In this document: positions 16,122-21,422 of the stretch, one piece after another
Layout: each line of letters begins with the position of its first letter
Numbering within the stretch: position 1 is the first letter of the stretch
Assembly: GCA_947377705.1 (NCBI GenBank)
Contig: CANCGU010000017.1
Location: 1 to 21,422, forward strand
Source: Comamonadaceae bacterium
GTDB lineage: Bacteria; Pseudomonadota; Gammaproteobacteria; Burkholderiales; Burkholderiaceae
Length of the DNA stretch: 21,422 nt
Reading direction: 5' to 3'
Program-made: the position numbers and the translations under genes
Notes under the pieces: model-generated
What the model was told of the DNA's origin: nothing
Seen by the model: the letters and a program-made list of their open reading frames with translations, nothing else
The model's database searches: none

Positions 16122-16760
16122 ATGCATGTTCTTTATTCTTTTCGCCGCTGTCCTTACGCCATGCGCGCACGCCTGGCTTTGCGTGCCGGCGGCGTGGCGT
16201 ATGAGCATCGTGAGGTGGCACTGAAAGCCAAACCCGCCGAAATGCTAGCAGTCTCGCCCAAGGGAACGGTGCCGGTGTTGTGTTTGTCCACCGGGGAGGT
16301 GTTGGAGCAAAGCCTAGACATCATGCTGTGGGCGCTGCAGCACCAGGATGTGCAAGCTTGGTTACCCACGACCGCCGATGCGTGGGCCTTTACCCGCGAC
16401 GGCATTGCCTTAAACGACGGTGAATTCAAAGCCCATCTAGACCGCTACAAATACCCGCAGCGTTTTGGTTTGACAGATGGTTTGCTGCACCGCGCACAAG
16501 GTGCACAGGTGTTGATGCGTTGGCAAGCGCACTTGCAAGTCAACACGTATTTGTCTGGCCAGCACTGGGGTTTGCTGGATGCATGCGTAGCCCCCTTTGT
16601 GCGTCAGTTTGCCCGTACCGATCGTGCTTGGTTTGATGCGCAGCCTTGGCCGCAGTTGACGCAGTGGTTGGCGGCATTTGAAAATTCAGAGGCGTTGATA
16701 GCCGTGATGCACAAGCACCCCTTGTGGGTGTCTCCGCAAGATTCAACCCTGCCTGCTTAG
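16122..16760 (+). CDS. Glutathione S-transferase family protein
   Basis: A 212-residue cytosolic GST-like protein. The N-terminal thioredoxin-like domain starts MHVLYSFRRCPYAMRARLAL, with the CPYA active-site-like motif at residues 10-13, SPKGTVPVL (44-52, including the cis-proline) and LEQSLDIM (62-69). An all-helical C-terminal domain follows. The ATG at 16122 was selected because the fold begins exactly there; an upstream ATG would add 32 residues without family resemblance. No clear ribosome binding site is visible. The stop overlaps that of the convergent alpha/beta hydrolase gene by four bases. Substrate unknown; such CPYA-type members often show thiol transferase rather than classical conjugating activity. 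Confidence 0.88.
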   Translation: MHVLYSFRRCPYAMRARLALRAGGVAYEHREVALKAKPAEMLAVSPKGTVPVLCLSTGEVLEQSLDIMLWALQHQDVQAWLPTTADAWAFTRDGIALNDGEFKAHLDRYKYPQRFGLTDGLLHRAQGAQVLMRWQAHLQVNTYLSGQHWGLLDACVAPFVRQFARTDRAWFDAQPWPQLTQWLAAFENSEALIAVMHKHPLWVSPQDSTLPA

Positions 16761-17623
16761 TTGACCGTTTTCAAAAAATCCATCACCAACTGCCATTGCG
16801 CAGGCACATTCAAAGCAGGGGCATGGCCGCAGCCTGGAATTTCTTCCGTGCGGAGCAAGCCTTTGCGACCTGGTCCACGCGTATGCATGGCTTGGGGTGT
16901 GTCGGGAGAAATTAAATCTGAGTTGGCACCGCGCATCACCATCACAGGAATGTCGAGCGCGTCGTATTCGTTCCACATGGGGTACTCGGGGACTTCGCGA
17001 AAAAACTGTTGCGTGATGTTGGGGTCATAGTGTGGGGTGACGCGGCCATCGGGCAAGCGGCGGGTGGATGTCTCGGCCAAGTGCGTCCACTGCGCATCGG
17101 TTTGAATGCCAAACGGTGCATAGGCTTGGCGGAAAAATGCTTCCAATTCGGGCACCGTGTCAAACGCCGGTGGTTCGCCTGCATAAGCCTTGATGCGCTC
17201 TACCGCCACCGCTGAAATTTCCGGCGCAATGTCATTCAACACGAGACTTTGAATGCGGCCTTTGAACGCAGGAAGTTCTATTGCCGCAGCGCATACCAAG
17301 CCCAATGCACCGCCCATAGAGGTACCAATCCAGTGGGCTTTCTCAATCTTCAATGCCGCCATCAAATCCAGTGTGATGCGGGCGTAGGTGGCAAAGCTGT
17401 AGTCGTTCTGAGGTGCATGGCTCCATTGGCTCAGACCTCGACCAATGGTGTCGGGGCAAATCACGCGGTAGTGCGCGGCGAGCTGCTCGGCCAGTGCATC
17501 AAAGTCGCGACCCGTGCGGGCCAAGCCATGCCACGCAATGACGACGGGCAGTGACGCATCCCCCCAAGCGGTGTAGTGGATGTTGAAGCCATGGCATTGC
17601 AAATAGTGTGAGCTGGGTTTCAT
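16757..17623 (-). CDS. Alpha/beta hydrolase fold protein
   Basis: A 288-residue serine hydrolase. The oxyanion-hole motif WHGLARTG is at residues 31-38, the nucleophile elbow GTSMGG has S102, the acid is probably in NSDLISPDT, and the catalytic His is in GCGHAP near the C-terminus, so the triad is complete. It has no signal peptide. Esterases, C-C bond hydrolases and haloalkane-type enzymes share this pattern, so the substrate cannot be named. It is divergent from the pseudouridine synthase gene with only 25 bases between starts, so its promoter must reach into that gene. Its stop overlaps that of the GST gene. Confidence 0.87.
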   Translation of the reverse strand: MKPSSHYLQCHGFNIHYTAWGDASLPVVIAWHGLARTGRDFDALAEQLAAHYRVICPDTIGRGLSQWSHAPQNDYSFATYARITLDLMAALKIEKAHWIGTSMGGALGLVCAAAIELPAFKGRIQSLVLNDIAPEISAVAVERIKAYAGEPPAFDTVPELEAFFRQAYAPFGIQTDAQWTHLAETSTRRLPDGRVTPHYDPNITQQFFREVPEYPMWNEYDALDIPVMVMRGANSDLISPDTPQAMHTRGPGRKGLLRTEEIPGCGHAPALNVPAQWQLVMDFLKTVN

Positions 17624-17648
17624 AGTGAGTTCAGTTTACGATTGAGCC

Positions 17649-18392
17649 ATGCAATTGCAAGATATTTTGTATTCCCAAGGTTTTGGTACGCGTCGTATTT
17701 GCGCGGGCCTGATTCAACAAGGCTACGTGCAGATCGATTTTGGCGAGGGTTTGGTCACCTGCGACGACGCGCTCCAAGATGTTGAGGTGCGCGAAGGCTT
17801 GTCCTATTCGGTGCAGGGGGTACTGTGGCCTTACCACGCCAAAGCCTATGTGTTGTTGCACAAGCCTGCGGGCTATGAGTGTTCACACAAACCCTCTGCT
17901 TGGCCTAGCCTCTACACCTTGCTGCCGCCTGCGCTGCGCCAACGTCCGCAAAAAAGTTCGGTGCAAGGCGTGCAAGCGGTGGGGCGTTTGGACCAAGACA
18001 CCACGGGTATGTTGGTGCTGACCGACGATGGCCCGTTGATTCATCGCATGAGTTCGCCCCGCCACCATGTGCCCAAGGTGTACGAAGTGACGACCGACGA
18101 TCCACTGGATGCCCAACAAGTGCAACGCCTGCTCGACGGCGTGGTGCTGGACGATTCGCCCAAACCCGTGAAAGCCGCTGCATGTGTCGCCGTGTCTGAG
18201 CATCACTTACGCCTGACCCTGACCGAAGGCAAGTACCACCAAGTCAAACGCATGTTGGCGGCGGTGGGCAACAAAGTGGTGGGGCTGCACCGTTCACAAA
18301 TCGGTGCAATGCCCTTGCCAGCTGATTTGGCGCCAGGCCAGTGGCGTTGGCTGAGTGAGGATGAGCTGAAGTTGCTAGCGACAAACGCTTAG
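17649..18392 (+). CDS. rsuA: RsuA/RluB-type rRNA pseudouridine synthase
   Basis: A 247-residue RNA-modifying enzyme. A reduced S4-like N-terminal domain (about residues 1-58, LYSQGFGTRRICAGLIQQGYV) precedes the catalytic domain with LLHKPAGYECS (69-79) and the GRLDQDTTGMLVLTDDG block (112-128), where D115 is the catalytic aspartate. GKYHQVKRM is the family's third motif. Length and the HKPAGYECS sequence fit RsuA, which makes pseudouridine 516 in 16S rRNA; RluB, RluE and RluF are the alternatives. The ATG at 17649 gives the normal S4 start. It is a monocistronic housekeeping gene, unrelated to its neighbours as far as can be seen. Confidence 0.9.
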   Translation: MQLQDILYSQGFGTRRICAGLIQQGYVQIDFGEGLVTCDDALQDVEVREGLSYSVQGVLWPYHAKAYVLLHKPAGYECSHKPSAWPSLYTLLPPALRQRPQKSSVQGVQAVGRLDQDTTGMLVLTDDGPLIHRMSSPRHHVPKVYEVTTDDPLDAQQVQRLLDGVVLDDSPKPVKAAACVAVSEHHLRLTLTEGKYHQVKRMLAAVGNKVVGLHRSQIGAMPLPADLAPGQWRWLSEDELKLLATNA

Positions 18393-18517
18393 CTTCACTC
18401 AGCTTTTTAAGCTTCCTTGCGCTGGGTCAAACGGATTTTGTTTGAATTGAACCCCTTCACACCGGTGGACCTCGCCTAGCTCGTTACACTGAGAACAGAT
18501 TTTCCAAGGTGTTTTTT

Positions 18518-19501
18518 GTGTTTTTGATTCAACGTTTAACGCTGGCTTTGGTCAGTGTGCTGCTGTTGGCGGCAACCCCTGCTGTACAAGCGGGTAACCC
18601 CATTTTTGTACTGAACTCGCAAGATGCGAATGTGAGCGTGATCGACTCTGCAACGTGGAAAGAAACGCGCCGCATTGCCACAGGAAAAGAGCCGCACCAC
18701 ATCTACCTCACGCCCGATGAAGCCTCGGTCATCGTGGCCAATGCCGGTGGCGATTCCCTGACCTTTATTGACCCGCGAACCGCCCAAGTGCAACGCGTGG
18801 TCCGCGGCACGCTAGACCCCTACCAGTTGCGCTTCTCTCCAGATATGAAATGGTTTGTCACGGTGGCCAACCGATTGAACCATATCGACATTTACCGTTG
18901 GGATGGCAAAGAGTTGGCGTTGGCCAAGCGCATTCCCTCTGGCAAAACGCCCAGCCACATTTGGATTGACACCAAAAGCACGACCGCTTACGCCACCATG
19001 CAAGACAGCAACGAGTTGGTGGCCGTGGACTTGGCGACGCAAACTTTGAAGTGGCGTGTCAAAACAGGTGAAATGCCTGCGGACGTGTTTGGCACGCCAG
19101 ATGACAAACACTTGCTGGTTGGCCTGACCGGTAGCGATCATGTAGAGGTCTATGACGTCACGGGCCCGCAAGCCAAATTGGTGAAAAACATTCCAACAGG
19201 TGAGGGCGCGCATGCGTTCCGTGCCTTGGGCGATGGTCGCCATGTGTTTGTCGGCAATCGCGTGGCCAACACAGTCAACAAGATTGATTACACCAAGCTC
19301 GAATCGGTGGCTCAATTCAAAGCGCCTGGGGGGCCAGATTGCATGGAAGTGACAGCCGATGGCAAATTGTTGCTCGTCTCATCACGTTGGATTAAAAAAG
19401 TCAGTGTGATTGATATCGCAACGGGCCAACTCGTGCGCCAAGTCAAAGTCGGCAAATCGCCTCACGGCATTTGGACTTTGGACCACGCGAAGCGGTATTG
19501 A
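18518..19501 (+). CDS. Secreted YVTN-type beta-propeller protein
   Basis: A 327-residue exported protein. A Sec signal (QRLTLALVSVLLLAATPAVQA, cut after about residue 25) is followed by seven-bladed propeller repeats of the YVTN/cytochrome-d1-like class: FVLNSQDANVSVID, VIVANAGGDSLTFID, RFSPDMKWFVTVAN, VFVGNRVANTVNKID and LLLVSSRWIKKVSVID. Each repeat has the typical strand-turn-[VI]-[IF]-D pattern. The GTG at 18518 was chosen because AAGG lies eight bases upstream; a GTG at 18509 is the longer alternative. No haem-binding or catalytic motif is visible, so a binding or scaffold role is possible. It is followed after five bases by a polysaccharide deacetylase, suggesting joint expression and perhaps a shared cell-envelope role. 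Confidence 0.82.
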   Translation: MFLIQRLTLALVSVLLLAATPAVQAGNPIFVLNSQDANVSVIDSATWKETRRIATGKEPHHIYLTPDEASVIVANAGGDSLTFIDPRTAQVQRVVRGTLDPYQLRFSPDMKWFVTVANRLNHIDIYRWDGKELALAKRIPSGKTPSHIWIDTKSTTAYATMQDSNELVAVDLATQTLKWRVKTGEMPADVFGTPDDKHLLVGLTGSDHVEVYDVTGPQAKLVKNIPTGEGAHAFRALGDGRHVFVGNRVANTVNKIDYTKLESVAQFKAPGGPDCMEVTADGKLLLVSSRWIKKVSVIDIATGQLVRQVKVGKSPHGIWTLDHAKRY

Positions 19502-19506
19502 AATCG

Positions 19507-20274
19507 ATGCGTTGCTTGCGTCTTGGCTTCTTGCTTTTTCTGAGCATGGCTGCGGTTCACGCAACCGCCTCTTGTGGCAGGTCGGTTTATCTCACGTTTG
19601 ACACCGGCCACATGGGTGTGGCGCCGTTGATTGCTGAGGTCTTGAACCGACAAAACGTCAAAGTTACTTTTTTCGCCGCCAACGAACTCACCAAAGAAGG
19701 TGACGGCTCCTTGGGCGAGCACTGGGCACCTTGGTGGAAAGCGCGTGGTGCAGAAGGCCATGCCTTTGCCTCACACACGTTTGACCATGTGTATTGGCGT
19801 TCTGATTTGCCGCGTGGCAGCTGGCAGATGCGCCCGACGGCGGGGCCTAGCAAAGGTAAAACCGAGGTGTGGACCAGTCAGCGGTATTGCGACCAATTGC
19901 AACTTGCCAACACGCGCTTAGAGCAAATCACGGGCACCAAGCCTTTGCCTTTGTTCCGTGCGCCCGGCGGTAAAACGTCCCCCTCGCTCTTGCACGCTGC
20001 CAAGCAATGCGGCTTTGCCCATGTGGCTTGGGCCGATGCAGGCTTCTTAGGCGATGAGCTGCCTAGCGATAAATTTTCCAACGCCATGTTGCTGCAACGT
20101 GCTTTGAACAGCATCCGCTCGGGCGATATTTTGATGGCGCATTTAGGCATTTGGTCGCGCCAAGATCCCTGGGCACCTGCGGTGTTAGAGCCTTTGATTG
20201 AAGGCCTCAAAGCCAAAGGGTTTTGTTTCGCAACGCTCAAAGACCATCCACAATTCAAAGCATGGACGCGTTGA
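19507..20274 (+). CDS. Exported polysaccharide deacetylase (NodB fold)
   Basis: A 255-residue protein with a Sec signal peptide (MRCLRLGFLLFLSMAAVHAT, about residues 1-21). NodB motifs are present in order: YLTFDTG with D32, SHTFDH with H90 and H94, FRAPGG, WADAGF and ILMAHLG. The usual first motif is TFDDG; here the second Asp, a metal ligand, is Thr (T33). Such enzymes remove N- or O-acetyl groups from chitin-like or peptidoglycan sugars. The ATG at 19507 is five bases after the propeller gene stop. Its end overlaps the start of the next gene by thirteen bases, so the three genes look like one transcript. Substrate is unknown. Confidence 0.88.
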   Translation: MRCLRLGFLLFLSMAAVHATASCGRSVYLTFDTGHMGVAPLIAEVLNRQNVKVTFFAANELTKEGDGSLGEHWAPWWKARGAEGHAFASHTFDHVYWRSDLPRGSWQMRPTAGPSKGKTEVWTSQRYCDQLQLANTRLEQITGTKPLPLFRAPGGKTSPSLLHAAKQCGFAHVAWADAGFLGDELPSDKFSNAMLLQRALNSIRSGDILMAHLGIWSRQDPWAPAVLEPLIEGLKAKGFCFATLKDHPQFKAWTR

Positions 20275-21269
20275 TCGACCTCTTTGCCAACACGCAAGCC
20301 GCTTTGTATGAAGGCGTGATGCAGCCTATTGCATTTGCGTTGGGCTTAGGCAATCGCTTGGAAGATGTGTTTGATGGCACAGGCTGGTTGCTGGTGGGGT
20401 TGATACAAATAGCCGTCATGCTGCTGGTGATTGGGCCCTTGCAGCGCTGGCGACCTGTGGAGGCCGTGACCGACACGCACGCCGTTCATACCGATGTGAT
20501 TTACACCCTCATTCACCGCTTGGGTTTGTTTCGCGTGGCTTTGTTTTTGCTGGTTGAGCCTGTGCTGGACACGCTCATGGGTGAGCTGCGCGTGCACGGC
20601 GTGGGCACCTTTCACTTGGAAGGCGTGTGGCCTGGTGTGACCGATGGCCCGTTCAACAGCTTTGTGATTTATTTGGTGGTGTTTGACTTCGTCAACTATT
20701 GGTTGCACCGTGCCCAACACCAATGGCACTGGTGGTGGGCACTACATGCGGTGCACCACTCACAGCGCCAGATGACCCAGTGGACCGATAACCGCAACCA
20801 CTTGCTGGACGACTTGATCGGCGCGGTGATTTGGGTGTGCGTGGCACAGCTCATTGGCATTGCACCCACGCAATTTGTGGCGGTGGTCGCCATGACCCAG
20901 CTGTTTGAAAACTTCCAACATGCCAATTTGCGTGTCAGCTTTGGCAAGTGGGGGGAGCGCTTGTGGGTCAGTCCGCGTTTTCATCGCTTGCATCACGCGG
21001 TTGGTTTGGGGCACGAGTTTGTGCCGCAGCTGGCCGTACGAGGTGAAGCCACTGAAGAGGGAGTCACATTGGGCGGCCACAACTTCGGCGTGCTTCTGCC
21101 ATGGTGGGATGTGATCTTTGGCACTGCCAATTTTGAGCTGCGCTTTGACCCTACGGGCATCCGTGACCAAGTGGAAGCGGGGGTTGATTACGGCGAAGGT
21201 TTCTGGTCGCAGCAGCAATTGGGTATCAAACGTTTCATACACGCTTTGCGGTTTTCTTCCGAACCTTGA
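20262..21269 (+). CDS. Sterol desaturase/fatty acid hydroxylase family protein
   Basis: A 335-residue integral membrane di-iron oxygenase. The histidine boxes are H149-RAQ-H153, H162-AV-H165-H166, H220 in ENFQH, H241-RL-H244-H245 and H273 in GGHNFG, the complete set of the fatty acid hydroxylase superfamily. Hydrophobic segments lie near residues 42-60, 83-105, 130-148 and 185-212. It should hydroxylate or desaturate a lipid; bacterial members act on carotenoids, hopanoids, sphingolipid-like or ornithine lipids, and nothing here decides between them. The ATG at 20262 lies within the last codons of the deacetylase gene (13-base overlap), so translation is probably coupled. Confidence 0.9.
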   Translation: MDALIDLFANTQAALYEGVMQPIAFALGLGNRLEDVFDGTGWLLVGLIQIAVMLLVIGPLQRWRPVEAVTDTHAVHTDVIYTLIHRLGLFRVALFLLVEPVLDTLMGELRVHGVGTFHLEGVWPGVTDGPFNSFVIYLVVFDFVNYWLHRAQHQWHWWWALHAVHHSQRQMTQWTDNRNHLLDDLIGAVIWVCVAQLIGIAPTQFVAVVAMTQLFENFQHANLRVSFGKWGERLWVSPRFHRLHHAVGLGHEFVPQLAVRGEATEEGVTLGGHNFGVLLPWWDVIFGTANFELRFDPTGIRDQVEAGVDYGEGFWSQQQLGIKRFIHALRFSSEP

Positions 21270-21291
21270 CGCGCTGCGGTATGCTTTTGGC

Positions 21292-21422
21292 ATGCGTTTG
21301 TTTTTGGATTCTTTTTGGCGCGCACTGGCTTATTGCCTGATGCCGCGCGTGATCACCCTCTCTTTGTTACCGCTCGCCATGTTGATGGTGTTGTCGGTCA
21401 GTTGGGGGTATTTCTATTGGGC
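21292..21422 (+). CDS. EI24/CysZ-like membrane protein (N-terminal part only)
   Basis: The window ends 43 codons into this gene. The visible protein starts MRLFLDSFWRALAYCLMPRV and continues with a hydrophobic helix (LLPLAMLMVLSVSWGYFYW). This is the usual beginning of EI24-domain membrane proteins in Comamonadaceae. These are related to the sulfate permease CysZ, but their transported substrate is generally unknown. It starts 22 bases after the hydroxylase stop, so it could belong to the same transcript. The call rests only on the N-terminus. Confidence 0.65.
   Translation, partial: MRLFLDSFWRALAYCLMPRVITLSLLPLAMLMVLSVSWGYFYW

Noticed and set aside
18393..18517. AGCTT/AAGCT inverted repeat and TACACT box in the gap after rsuA, considered as terminator and promoter
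   Set aside because: The stem is short and AT-rich, and no properly spaced -35 was found, so I do not call either element.
1..21422. Search for mobile elements, CRISPR arrays, tRNA/rRNA genes and defence genes
   Set aside because: No transposase, integrase, direct-repeat array, tRNA-like cloverleaf or known defence domain was seen; gene packing and function look like stable chromosome.

Overview
The window reads as an ordinary chromosomal segment of a betaproteobacterium of the order Burkholderiales, most like a freshwater Comamonadaceae member. This placement is inferred from protein style (a QueE with the CX14CX2C cluster motif, a Bug-family solute receptor, an EI24-type membrane protein), moderate GC content and dense gene packing. 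I see no rRNA, tRNA, CRISPR array, insertion sequence, prophage or integration site.

Layout. (1) 1-1815, minus strand: a tightly coupled operon queE-queD-haloacid dehalogenase-hslR (cut by the window edge), with overlapping or nearly touching stop and start codons. (2) 1910-2557, plus: a TRIC/UPF0126 membrane protein, converging on the next operon at a bidirectional terminator near 2575-2604. (3) 2616-12389, minus: a ten-gene operon reading udh, TRAP dctP-dctQ-dctM, cytoplasmic SMP-30 lactonase, Bug-type receptor, gudD, HpcH/HpaI aldolase, garR, Tat-exported SMP-30 lactonase. (4) 12519-13568, minus: a GntR-like LacI-family regulator, with garD divergent from it at 13667-15211. (5) 15214-21422: a Tat-type, possibly lipid-anchored FAH-fold protein, a glutathione transferase, an alpha/beta hydrolase, an rsuA-type pseudouridine synthase, then a plus-strand series of beta-propeller protein, polysaccharide deacetylase, sterol desaturase-like hydroxylase and the start of an EI24 protein.

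How it works together. Regions 3 and 4 encode a nearly complete oxidative route for D-glucuronate and D-galacturonate and their aldaric acids. TRAP uptake is followed by Udh oxidation to an aldarolactone, lactonase opening, GudD or GarD dehydration to 5-keto-4-deoxyglucarate, aldol cleavage to pyruvate and tartronate semialdehyde, and GarR reduction to glycerate. Glycerate kinase is not in the window. Two LacI-type operators sharing a TGGTA-N4-TACCA-like core sit directly downstream of the -10 boxes of TTGACG-N17 promoters. One is a perfect 26-bp palindrome in front of udh and the other lies between the regulator and garD. This suggests one repressor controls both arms.

The pathway itself is known. 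The less usual points are the exported lactonase paralogue, a Bug receptor without its membrane partners inside a TRAP operon, the exported FAH-fold protein, and a QueD lacking the usual catalytic cysteine.
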